From CADEEN01 sp031379365 (GTDB lineage Bacteria; Pseudomonadota; Gammaproteobacteria; Burkholderiales; Burkholderiaceae_C): a DNA stretch of 6,180 nucleotides. A program made the position numbers and the translations under genes. The DNA is taken from the NCBI GenBank assembly GCA_031379365.1, contig JANNFB010000084.1, positions 1 through 6,180 of the forward strand, read 5' to 3'. Shown one piece after another: positions 1-6,039 of the stretch; position 1 is the first letter of the stretch, and every line of letters starts with the position of its first letter. Below the pieces are notes generated by a model. It saw nothing but the letters and a program-made list of their open reading frames with translations. It was not told the DNA's origin and made no database searches.

Positions 1-1073
1 AACTCGACCATGCCCGAGCCTTCGAGCATGGCCGGCGTGATCGCCACCAGCTTCGGATCGGCCTCGGCCATGTCGCACAGCCACTGGCCGAAGACATGCA
101 TGAAAGCCGGCTTGGGCGGCGTCGCCGGTTTGGTGATGCCCACGGCCGGGTCGAACTTGCCCGGCCCGTGGTAGTTGATCGGATCGGCCTCGGCCAACTT
201 GTAGCCCATGCCCTTCTTCGTCACCACGTGCAGGAACTGGGCACCCGGCAGGTCGCGCAGGTTCTCCAAGGTCGGGATCAGCGAGTCGAGGTCGTGGCCA
301 TCGATCGGGCCGACGTAGTTGAAGCCGAACTCCTCGAAGATCGTGCCCGGCACGACCATGCCCTTGGCGTGCTCTTCGAAGCGGCGTGCCAGCTCGAACA
401 GCGGGGGCGCGTTCTTCAGCACCGACTTGGCGCCCTCGCGCGCGGTGGCGTAGAACTTGCCGCTCATCAGGCGCGCCAGGTACTTGTTCAGCGCACCCAC
501 CGGCTGGCTGATCGACATGTCGTTGTCGTTCAGCACCACCAGCATGTCGGCCTGCAGCCCGCCGTTCGGCATGCCGGCGTTGTTGAGGGCCTCGAACGCC
601 ATGCCGGCACTCATGGCACCGTCACCGATGATGGCCACCGCCTTGCGCTTCTCGCCCTTGAGCTTGGCCGCCATGGCCATGCCGTGCGCGGCGGAGATCG
701 AGGTCGAGCTGTGCGCCGTGCCGAAGGTGTCGTATTCGCTTTCGTCGCGGCGCGGAAAGCCGCTGATGCCACCGAGTTGGCGCAGGCTGTGCATGCGGTC
801 GCGCCGGCCCGTCAGGATCTTGTGCGGATAGGTCTGGTGACCGACGTCCCACACCAGGCGGTCCTCCGGGGTGTTGAAGACGTAGTGCAGGGCGATCGTC
901 AACTCCACCGTGCCCAGGTTAGACGAGAGGTGGCCGCCGGTCTTGGCGACGCTCTGCAGCACGTACTCGCGCAACTCGATCGCCAGGGCCTTGAGTTCGT
1001 TGCGCGTCAGGCGGCGCAGGTCGGCCGGACTGTCGATGCGGCTCAGGAGTTTGTTGGCTGTCATGGCGTTCAT
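1..1073 (-). CDS. dxs: 1-deoxy-D-xylulose-5-phosphate synthase, N-terminal part (cut by window edge)
   Basis: Dxs condenses pyruvate and glyceraldehyde 3-phosphate to DXP with thiamine diphosphate, the first step of the MEP isoprenoid pathway, in the cytosol. About 357 codons are present; the family is usually about 620-640 residues, so the C-terminal half lies beyond position 1. Visible motifs, numbered from the ATG at 1073: SVAKTGGHLSSNLGTVELT with the conserved His at about 48, WDVGHQTYPHKILTGRR, the thiamine-diphosphate motif GDGAMSAG (150-157) ending in NN (164-165), LNDNDMSIS, and YVGPIDGHD. The visible part ends in ITPAMLEGSGMVE. Two in-frame ATGs compete, at 1073 and 1064 (N-terminus MNAMTANK). 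The one at 1073 has GAGAG six bases upstream and lies 2 bp after the ispA stop; the one at 1064 is also possible. It is the last gene of xseB-ispA-dxs seen here, probably translated by coupling to ispA. Identity is very secure; only the start is uncertain. Confidence 0.97.
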   Translation of the reverse strand, partial: MNAMTANKLLSRIDSPADLRRLTRNELKALAIELREYVLQSVAKTGGHLSSNLGTVELTIALHYVFNTPEDRLVWDVGHQTYPHKILTGRRDRMHSLRQLGGISGFPRRDESEYDTFGTAHSSTSISAAHGMAMAAKLKGEKRKAVAIIGDGAMSAGMAFEALNNAGMPNGGLQADMLVVLNDNDMSISQPVGALNKYLARLMSGKFYATAREGAKSVLKNAPPLFELARRFEEHAKGMVVPGTIFEEFGFNYVGPIDGHDLDSLIPTLENLRDLPGAQFLHVVTKKGMGYKLAEADPINYHGPGKFDPAVGITKPATPPKPAFMHVFGQWLCDMAEADPKLVAITPAMLEGSGMVE

Positions 1074-1075
1074 TC

Positions 1076-2020
1076 TCAACTCTCGCGCTCGACGACGCGG
1101 TCGGCCAGCGCCGCCAAGCGCGCCGTGTCGGCCAGGCCGCTCGCAGCAAGGGCGCCATGGGCCTGCTCGCGCAGATCGTGAGCGTGTCGCTGCGCCGCGG
1201 CCAGCCCCATCAGCGAGACATAGGTCGGCTTGTTGTGGTGTTCGTCCTTGCCTGCGGTCTTGCCCAGGGTTTCGGAGGCCTGGGTCACGTCCAGGATGTC
1301 GTCGACGACCTGAAAGGCCAGGCCGATGGCCGCGCCGAAATCACTCAGTGCCGCCCAGGCACGCACGTCCGCGCTGCCACATGCCGCGCCCATCAAGACG
1401 CTGGCCTGCAGCAGCGCACCGGTCTTGCGGCGGTGCATGTCGCCGAGCTGGGCTTCGTCCAGAGACAGGCCGATGCTGGCCAGGTCGATGGCCTGGCCGC
1501 CCGCCATGCCGGCGTGACCGGCACTGCGCGACAGCAACGCGCACAAGCGGGCCTGCAGGGCGGGCGCCATGGTCACGGCATCGCCAGGGGTCAGCACCTC
1601 GAAGGCCAGGGCCTGCATGGCATCGCCGGCCAACATGGCCTGCGCCTGGCCGAACTGCACATGCACCGTCGGTTTGCCACGGCGCAGCACGTCGTTGTCC
1701 ATGCAGGGCATGTCGTCGTGGACCAGCGAGTAGGCATGGATCAGTTCGACCGCCACGGCTGCGCGCAGGGCGCCCTCGGCCACACCCTGCACCGCATCAC
1801 AGGCCGCCAGCACCAGCAAGGGCCGCAAGCGCTTGCCGCCATCCAGCACGCCATAGCGCATGGCCCGGCCCAGGCCGGCCGGTGCATCGGCGGGCACCCA
1901 GCGCTCGAGCGCGAGCTCGACGCGGGCTTGCTGAGCCGCCATCCAGCTCTCGAATCCGGTAGGCGAGGCCTGGGAAAGCATCGCTGAAGCCACGTCGATG
2001 TGGGACTCGGCAGCACTCAC
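1076..2020 (-). CDS. ispA: Short-chain polyprenyl diphosphate synthase (farnesyl/geranyl diphosphate synthase, IspA type)
   Basis: The enzyme joins isopentenyl diphosphate to allylic diphosphates (DMAPP, GPP), giving FPP for quinone, undecaprenyl and hopanoid synthesis. With the GTG start at 2020 it is 314 aa; the E. coli enzyme is 299. Motifs in order: GGKRLRP (61-67), the first Asp-rich motif DDMPCMDND (102-110) followed by LRRG, GMAGGQAIDL (171-180), HRRKTGAL (196-203), and the second Asp-rich motif DDILD (240-244) within GLAFQVVDDILD. The two-residue insert (P-C) in the first Asp-rich motif and Tyr 97 five residues before it fit a eubacterial type II farnesyl synthase, so C15 product is likely but not proven. 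The GTG start overlaps the xseB stop as GTGA, arguing for coupling. The alternative ATG at 1981 would give 301 aa, and the reading frame stays open upstream inside xseB, where a start is unlikely. No obvious Shine-Dalgarno precedes the GTG. Confidence 0.95.
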   Translation of the reverse strand: MSAAESHIDVASAMLSQASPTGFESWMAAQQARVELALERWVPADAPAGLGRAMRYGVLDGGKRLRPLLVLAACDAVQGVAEGALRAAVAVELIHAYSLVHDDMPCMDNDVLRRGKPTVHVQFGQAQAMLAGDAMQALAFEVLTPGDAVTMAPALQARLCALLSRSAGHAGMAGGQAIDLASIGLSLDEAQLGDMHRRKTGALLQASVLMGAACGSADVRAWAALSDFGAAIGLAFQVVDDILDVTQASETLGKTAGKDEHHNKPTYVSLMGLAAAQRHAHDLREQAHGALAASGLADTARLAALADRVVERES

Positions 2021-2265
2021 GGCGTCGGCGCCCAGGCCTTGAGCTGGCCGTCTTCCAGCACCTTGACCTGCTGCTCGACCGCCGTGAGGCGCGAACGGCA
2101 CAGTTCCAGCAGTTCGGCACCGCGACGGTAGTTGTCGAGCAACTGGTCGAGCGGGAGCTGACCGTCCTCCATGCGCTGCACCAGTCGCTCGAGTTCGGCC
2201 AGCGCATCTTCATAACGCGGCGGCGGCTCGGCGGGCGGCAATGGGGCGGGCGTGCTGCGGGGCAT
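2017..2265 (-). CDS. xseB: Exodeoxyribonuclease VII small subunit
   Basis: XseB is the small helical subunit of exonuclease VII; several copies bind the C-terminal region of XseA, and the complex degrades single-stranded DNA from both ends. From the ATG at 2265 the protein is 82 aa, against 80 in E. coli. The core runs YEDALAELERLVQRMEDGQLPLDQLLDNYRRGAELLELCRSRL in overlapping pieces, matching the family pattern: FExAL-x-ELE near the start, LE-x-G-x-L-PL at about 35, and Y-x-RG at about 47, with two predicted helices. A proline-rich N-terminal tail (APLPPAEPPP) precedes the domain. The frame is open further upstream to 2445, but the ATG at 2265 fits the family length and follows a -10-like TACAAT on the same strand. 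Its stop overlaps the ispA GTG by 4 bp. The link to ispA and dxs is a common proteobacterial arrangement without a known functional reason. Confidence 0.93.
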   Translation of the reverse strand: MPRSTPAPLPPAEPPPRYEDALAELERLVQRMEDGQLPLDQLLDNYRRGAELLELCRSRLTAVEQQVKVLEDGQLKAWAPTP

Positions 2266-2290
2266 CTCGTCAGGTGAAAATCTGGGGGCG

Positions 2291-2296
2291 ATTGTA
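2291..2296 (-). promoter_or_regulatory. Candidate -10 element of the xseB-ispA-dxs operon
   Basis: On the minus strand the bases read TACAAT followed by CGCCCCC, a -10-like hexamer (5 of 6 to TATAAT). It would start transcription about 20 bases upstream of the xseB ATG. No good -35 box lies at the right distance (GC-rich sequence there), so this call rests on one hexamer and its position. Confidence 0.4.
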
Positions 2297-2390
2297 GTCA
2301 GCCAAGCCGGACGCCCGGCCCGGGCTTTGCGTCCCTTTGTGCCAGCGCGGCAGTCGCCGGCCGGCGCGCTGCGTCGCCCAGGGGGCGGTC

Positions 2391-2398
2391 TATACAAT
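2391..2398 (+). promoter_or_regulatory. Candidate -10 element of the Rieske-permease-sulfurtransferase operon
   Basis: TATACAAT stands out in a GC-rich stretch 31 bases before the Rieske ATG and can be read as TATACA or TACAAT. The -35 region is poor (TGCGTC near 2370). It implies a leader of roughly 25-30 bases and argues against the in-frame upstream starts of the oxygenase, which would lie before the promoter. Confidence 0.45.
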
Positions 2399-2428
2399 CT
2401 CGCCCTCGCTGCCGAGGCCCCTTCCGCC

Positions 2429-3562
2429 ATGTCCGACTTGAGCAATACCCGCGCTGCACTGCGGCCTGGTCTTTCCCAGTTGCCGGTGGCCAGCTACTTC
2501 GACCCGGTCTTGTTCCAGCGCGAACGCGACACTTTGTTCCGTCACGGGCCGCGCTACGTCGGCCACGCCCTGGCGGTGCCCGAGCGCGGCGATTTCCACA
2601 CCCTCGTGCACGAGGGCGAAGGCCGCGCCCTGGTGCGCACCGCCGACGGCGTGGAGTTGGTATCCAACGTCTGCCGGCACCGCCAGGCCCTGATGCTGCG
2701 TGGGCGTGGGGCCCTGCCGGGCCAGCCCGGCAACATCGTCTGCCCCCTGCACCGTTGGACCTACGACCCGCACGGCCGCCTCATCGGCGCTCCGCACTTC
2801 GAGCAGGACCCGTGCCTGAACCTTCCCAACTACCCGCTGCAGCAATGGAACGGCCTGCTCTTCGAGGCCAACGGTCGGAATGTGGCCACCGACCTGGCTG
2901 CCCTGGGCGCGCGCGCTGGCCTGGATTTCAGCGGCTATGTCTACGACCGCAGCCACCTGCACGAGTGCGACTACAACTGGAAGTCCTTCATCGAGGTCTA
3001 TCTCGAGGACTATCACGTCGGCCCGTTCCACCCGGGCCTGGGCAACTTCGTCAGTTGCGACGACCTGCAGTGGCAGATGGGGCGCGACTTTTCGGTCCAG
3101 ACGGTGGGCGTGGCCCAGTCCGGCGGTGAAGCCTTGGGCAAGGCGGGCTCCCCCGTTTACCGCCAATGGCAGGACGCCGTGCTGCGCTACCAGAAGGGCA
3201 CCCCGCCGCGCCACGGCGCGGTCTGGCTCACCGATTACCCGGGTGTGATGGTCGAGTGGTACCCCAACGTGCTGGTGGTCTCGACGCTGATTCCAAAAGG
3301 CCCGCGCCAGACCCTCAACTTGGTCGAGTTCTTCTACCCCGAAGAGATCGCCGCCTTCGAGCGTGAGTATGTCCAGGCCCAGCAGGCAGCCTACCTCGAG
3401 ACCTGCATCGAAGACGACGAGATCGCGCTGCGCATGGACGCCGGCCGCCAGGCCTTGATGGAGCGCGGCGACGACGACGCGGGCCCCTACCAGAGCCCGA
3501 TGGAAGACGGCATGCAGCATTTCCACGAGTGGTATCGGCGGCGGATTCCGCTGCCAGCGTGA
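2429..3562 (+). CDS. Rieske [2Fe-2S] non-heme iron oxygenase, alpha subunit; substrate unknown
   Basis: The protein is 377 aa from the ATG at 2429; upstream in-frame starts are rejected because a -10-like TATACAAT lies at 2391. The N-terminal Rieske domain (about 40-150) carries the cluster ligands C82-x-H84 and C105-x2-H108 (CRH and CPLH). The C-terminal catalytic domain begins near NWKSFIE (183-189) and carries mononuclear iron ligands H196 and H201 in YHVGPFHP. The third carboxylate ligand is expected in the acidic cluster EDDE (328-331). The residue three before H196, which bridges the Rieske and iron sites, is Glu 193 rather than the Asp of naphthalene dioxygenase. Choline, glycine-betaine and carnitine oxygenases have Glu there, as I recall. 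That makes a monooxygenase or demethylase role on a small substrate possible, but this is inference. No beta subunit, ferredoxin or reductase is encoded nearby, so electrons must come from elsewhere. It is first in an operon with a permease and a sulfurtransferase. Family certain, function unknown. Confidence 0.93.
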   Translation: MSDLSNTRAALRPGLSQLPVASYFDPVLFQRERDTLFRHGPRYVGHALAVPERGDFHTLVHEGEGRALVRTADGVELVSNVCRHRQALMLRGRGALPGQPGNIVCPLHRWTYDPHGRLIGAPHFEQDPCLNLPNYPLQQWNGLLFEANGRNVATDLAALGARAGLDFSGYVYDRSHLHECDYNWKSFIEVYLEDYHVGPFHPGLGNFVSCDDLQWQMGRDFSVQTVGVAQSGGEALGKAGSPVYRQWQDAVLRYQKGTPPRHGAVWLTDYPGVMVEWYPNVLVVSTLIPKGPRQTLNLVEFFYPEEIAAFEREYVQAQQAAYLETCIEDDEIALRMDAGRQALMERGDDDAGPYQSPMEDGMQHFHEWYRRRIPLPA

Positions 3563-4476
3563 GCACGGCTGCCCGAGGCCCTGCGGCGCCGTGGCTGATG
3601 CTGGGGGCCGCGCTGCTGTTCTCGATGATGGCGGTCTGCGTCAAGTGGGCTTCGGCCCTGTACGGCGCCGGTGAACTCGTCTTCTACCGCAGCGTCGTCG
3701 GAGCACTGTTCATTTTCGCCTTGACGCGCGTTCGCGGCACGTCACTGCGCACCGCGGTACCGTCGATGCACTTCTGGCGCTGTCTCACGGGTGCGGTTTC
3801 ACTGCTGCTGTGGTTCTACGCGATTGGCGGCCTGCCCCTGGCCACGGCCATGACGCTGAACTACATGTCCTCGGTGTGGATGGCGCTGTTCTTGCTCGGC
3901 GGCTCGGTGCTGCTGGGCGCCGCGCGAGTGGATGGCCGGCTGGTGGCCGCCGTGCTCGCCGGCTTTGTCGGCGTGGCCTTGGTGCTGCGCCCGGCGATCG
4001 AGCAGCAGCAGCTCTGGCATGGCCTGGCCGGCCTGAGTTCGGGGTTGCTGGCAGCAACGGCCTACTTGCAGGTGACCGCCCTGGGCCGCGCCGGCGAGCC
4101 GGAGGAGCGCATCGTGTTTTTCTTCTCGCTCGGCGGCCTGCTCATCGGCGCGCTGTGGATGCTGTCGCAGGGCACCAGCGCTCACAGCTGGCGCGGCGCC
4201 GGGCTGTTGCTGGCGATCGGCCTGCTGGCCACCACCGCACAGATGATGATGACGCGCGCCTACCGCATCGGCCGCACGCTGAGCAACGCCAGCCTGCAGT
4301 ACCTCGGCATCGTCTTCTCCTTCGGCTTCGGCGTGCTGCTGTTCGACGATCCAGTGACCTGGATGGCCTTGGCCGGCATGGCCCTCATCATTGCCGCCGG
4401 TCTGGCCGCCACCTTGCTGCGCAGCCACCAGCAGCCTGACAATCCCGAGACCCGCTCGCCGCCGAACCCGACATGA
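3559..4476 (+). CDS. EamA/DMT-superfamily permease (RhaT/RarD-like, ten helices)
   Basis: This is an inner-membrane transporter of the drug/metabolite family; members export or import amino acids, purines, sugars or cofactors. From the GTG at 3559 it is 305 aa, the usual two-EamA-domain length. Hydrophobic segments follow each other through the whole protein, for example PWLMLGAALLFSMMAV (about 11-26), ELVFYRSVVGALFIFAL (about 37-53), and LIIAAGLAATLL near the end. This fits ten membrane helices in two repeats (about 12-140 and 155-290). Characteristic signs are the F-S-MM-x4-K in the first helix, FYRS after it, and SNASLQYLGIVFSFGFG in the second repeat. The GTG overlaps the oxygenase stop as GTGA. 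An earlier in-frame GTG at 3529 would add ten residues but lies inside the oxygenase gene. The tail is hydrophilic (HQQPDNPETRSPPNPT). The substrate cannot be deduced. Confidence 0.92.
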   Translation: MSTAARGPAAPWLMLGAALLFSMMAVCVKWASALYGAGELVFYRSVVGALFIFALTRVRGTSLRTAVPSMHFWRCLTGAVSLLLWFYAIGGLPLATAMTLNYMSSVWMALFLLGGSVLLGAARVDGRLVAAVLAGFVGVALVLRPAIEQQQLWHGLAGLSSGLLAATAYLQVTALGRAGEPEERIVFFFSLGGLLIGALWMLSQGTSAHSWRGAGLLLAIGLLATTAQMMMTRAYRIGRTLSNASLQYLGIVFSFGFGVLLFDDPVTWMALAGMALIIAAGLAATLLRSHQQPDNPETRSPPNPT

Positions 4477-5324
4477 AGACCCTCATCAGCGCCTCCGACC
4501 TGCACGCGGAACTACAGAGCGCCACGCCGCCCCTGTTGTTCGATTGCAGCTTCGACCTGGCCGATACAGCCGCAGGCGAGCGCGCCTGGACGGCGGGCCA
4601 TCTGCCGGGGGCACAGTACCTGCACCTGGACCGCGACCTGGCCGGCTCCCACCACGCTGCCGACGGGCGCTTTCTCGGCCGCCACCCGCTGCCCGAACGG
4701 GCGACCCTGGCAGTGCGGCTGGGCCAGCTCGGCGTCGCGCCCACCCGCGCGGTGGTGTGCTACGACGCCCAGGGCGGCCCCTACGCCGCGCGCGCCTGGT
4801 GGCTGTTGCGCTGGATGGGTCATGCCGACGTGGCGGTGCTCGACGGCGGCCTCGCGGCCTGGCGCGAAGCCGGCGGCACCCTGAGTACCGAGGCGCTCTC
4901 ACCACCCGCCGCCGCGCCCTACCCGGCCCGCCCCGCCGCGATGGTGACCATCGACGCCGACGCGCTGCAGGCGCGGTTGGGGCGCACGCCGCTGATCGAC
5001 GCGCGTGCCGGCGAGCGCTTTCGCGGCGAAGTCGAGCCCCTCGACCGCGCCGCGGGCCACATCCCGGGTGCGCGCAATCGCTTCTTCAAGGACAACCTGG
5101 CCCCTGACGGCCGCTTCAAGTCTGCGGCCGCCCTGCGCGCCGAGTGGTTGCCCTTACTGGCCAGCCACCCCGCTTCGGAGGTCGTGCAGCAATGCGGCTC
5201 CGGCGTGACCGCCTGCCACAACCTGCTGGCCCTGGCCCACGCCGACCTGGGCGACAGCCAGCTCTACCCCGGCTCCTGGAGCGAGTGGTCGGCCGACCCG
5301 GCGCGACCGCAGGCCAAGGGCTGA
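4473..5324 (+). CDS. Two-domain rhodanese-family sulfurtransferase, 3-mercaptopyruvate type
   Basis: The enzyme takes sulfur from 3-mercaptopyruvate (or thiosulfate) onto an active-site cysteine persulfide and passes it to a thiophilic acceptor such as cyanide or thioredoxin, in the cytosol. It is 283 aa, the normal size. The N-terminal rhodanese domain (about 5-130) is the usual inactive copy, with Asp 98 in CYDAQGG where a cysteine would sit. It keeps the AGHLPGA motif (41-47). The C-terminal domain (about 160-275) has GHIPGARNRFFKDN and the catalytic loop CGSGVT starting at Cys 241. The loop sequence CG(S/T)GVT is typical of mercaptopyruvate sulfurtransferases (SseA-like), whereas CRKGVT is typical of thiosulfate sulfurtransferases; substrate assignment on this basis is fairly good. 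Its ATG overlaps the permease stop as ATGA, so it is third in the operon. The link to a Rieske oxygenase is unexplained; supplying sulfur for its cluster is conceivable, but nothing here shows it. Confidence 0.93.
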   Translation: MKTLISASDLHAELQSATPPLLFDCSFDLADTAAGERAWTAGHLPGAQYLHLDRDLAGSHHAADGRFLGRHPLPERATLAVRLGQLGVAPTRAVVCYDAQGGPYAARAWWLLRWMGHADVAVLDGGLAAWREAGGTLSTEALSPPAAAPYPARPAAMVTIDADALQARLGRTPLIDARAGERFRGEVEPLDRAAGHIPGARNRFFKDNLAPDGRFKSAAALRAEWLPLLASHPASEVVQQCGSGVTACHNLLALAHADLGDSQLYPGSWSEWSADPARPQAKG

Positions 5325-5404
5325 GTCGCTGCATGGCCTTGGGTCTGGCTGCCGGAGCGCAGTCCCTGGGCGCGTGGCATGGCCGAGATGCGTGCGGCAC
5401 AAGC

Positions 5405-5432
5405 TTGACATGGCGCAAACCCAGCCTACGCT
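5405..5432 (+). promoter_or_regulatory. Candidate promoter of the universal stress protein gene, overlapping an FNR/Anr-like box
   Basis: A perfect -35 hexamer TTGACA (5405-5410) is followed after 16 bases by TACGCT (5427-5432), a moderate -10. The same place reads TTGACATGGCGCAA (5405-5418), matching the FNR/Anr pattern TTGAT-N4-ATCAA in 7 of 10 defined positions. The two readings are alternatives. If it is an activator site at -41.5, transcription would begin near 5453, where the -10 (CACATT) is weak. Confidence 0.5.
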
Positions 5433-5458
5433 GGCGGGTGCACATTGCCGTGCAACCC

Positions 5459-5464
5459 AGGAGG
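5459..5464 (+). promoter_or_regulatory. Shine-Dalgarno of the universal stress protein gene
   Basis: A full AGGAGG lies five bases before the ATG at 5470. It fixes that start over longer in-frame readings (the frame is open back to 5374), and it is the strongest ribosome site in the window. Together with the promoter candidate it suggests the gene can be highly expressed. Confidence 0.85.
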
Positions 5465-5469
5465 CTCCC

Positions 5470-5904
5470 ATGTTCAAACGCATCCTCGTCCCCACCGACG
5501 GCTCCGATATCACCGCCACCGCCGTGAAAACCGCCTTGGCACTGGCCAAGGTGCACGGCGCTGCGGTCTATGCCATCAGCGTCAAGGAGCCCTTCCCCTA
5601 CAGCGCCATCTCCGAGATGCAGCCCGTGCCCCCGCAGGAGTTCTACGACGCTCAGGAGCGCATCGCAGCGGCGCGCGTGAAGGCGGTCGTCGATGCCGCC
5701 GTCGCCGCCGGCGTGGCTTGCAGCGGTCACACGGTGGAGGCCCTGCACGCCTGGGAAGCCATCCTCGACCACGCCAAGGGCGAGCAATGCGACTTGATCG
5801 TGATGGCCTCGCACGGCCGCCGCGGCGTGGCGGCCCTGCTCCTGGGCAGCGAAACCTCGCGTGTACTAACCCACAGCACGATCCCGGTGCTGGTGGTGAA
5901 GTAG
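5470..5904 (+). CDS. Universal stress protein, UspA family, single domain
   Basis: Small cytosolic protein of the Usp family; such proteins accumulate in growth arrest, oxygen limitation or other stress, and many bind ATP. It is 144 aa, the normal single-domain length. It opens with FKRILVPTDGSDI, with the conserved Asp 10 in PTDGS, and ends with the strand IPVLVVK. The nucleotide-binding loop reads ASHGRRGVAALLLGSE: the family pattern G-x2-G-x9-G-(S/T) is met except that the first Gly is Ala 113 (G116, G126 and S127 are present), a change I take to be common in close relatives. ATP binding is therefore likely but not certain. A 145-bp gap, its own promoter candidate and a strong AGGAGG separate it from the sulfurtransferase gene, so it is probably its own transcription unit. 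No clear rho-independent terminator follows it. Specific physiological role unknown. Confidence 0.94.
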   Translation: MFKRILVPTDGSDITATAVKTALALAKVHGAAVYAISVKEPFPYSAISEMQPVPPQEFYDAQERIAAARVKAVVDAAVAAGVACSGHTVEALHAWEAILDHAKGEQCDLIVMASHGRRGVAALLLGSETSRVLTHSTIPVLVVK

Positions 5905-6039
5905 GCCGCCAACGCCGGCGCGCTGATCGGACGCGAAACTCTCCGCCTCTCCCGCCGAATCGCGTTCAATCGCAGAGGAACGAAACGCGGCGCGCGGCCC
6001 GTTGCAGACGTTCCTTCCCGCGTGCGCGAGATGGCGCGA
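5905..6039. other. Intergenic sequence downstream of the stress protein gene, no gene recognised
   Basis: I find no coding region with family features on either strand. The stretch holds only GC-rich short palindromes (such as CGCCGGCG near 5912), a 7-bp inverted repeat (AGGAACG at 5976 and CGTTCCT at 6009), and a tandem pair of GCGCGAGAT at 6024-6032 and 6034-6042. None has a T-run after it, so no terminator is called. Confidence 0.6.

Noticed and set aside
96..1181. Long plus-strand open frame of about 360 codons opposite dxs and ispA
   Set aside because: It is antisense to clearly conserved genes, has a low-complexity His/Arg/Gln/Val-rich composition, and no family motifs; such frames are common in high-GC DNA.
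2390..3526. Minus-strand open frame of about 378 codons opposite the Rieske gene
   Set aside because: It mirrors the conserved oxygenase codon pattern, is rich in V, A, G and H without recognisable domains, and has no promoter or ribosome site of its own.
3799..4428. Minus-strand frame of about 209 codons opposite the permease
   Set aside because: Gln/His/Gly-rich shadow of a membrane-protein gene; no motifs.
5311..5339. Possible terminator hairpin after the sulfurtransferase gene (AGGCCA with TGGCCT)
   Set aside because: Only a 6-bp stem with a 17-base loop, partly inside the coding region, and no T-run.
5331..5384. Direct repeat GCATGGCC at 5331 and 5377
   Set aside because: Eight bases only, in GC-rich sequence, with no further similarity around the copies.
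5976..6015. Inverted repeat AGGAACG / CGTTCCT as a terminator of the stress protein gene
   Set aside because: Seven-bp stem, 26-base loop with poor internal pairing, and no T-run; too weak to call.
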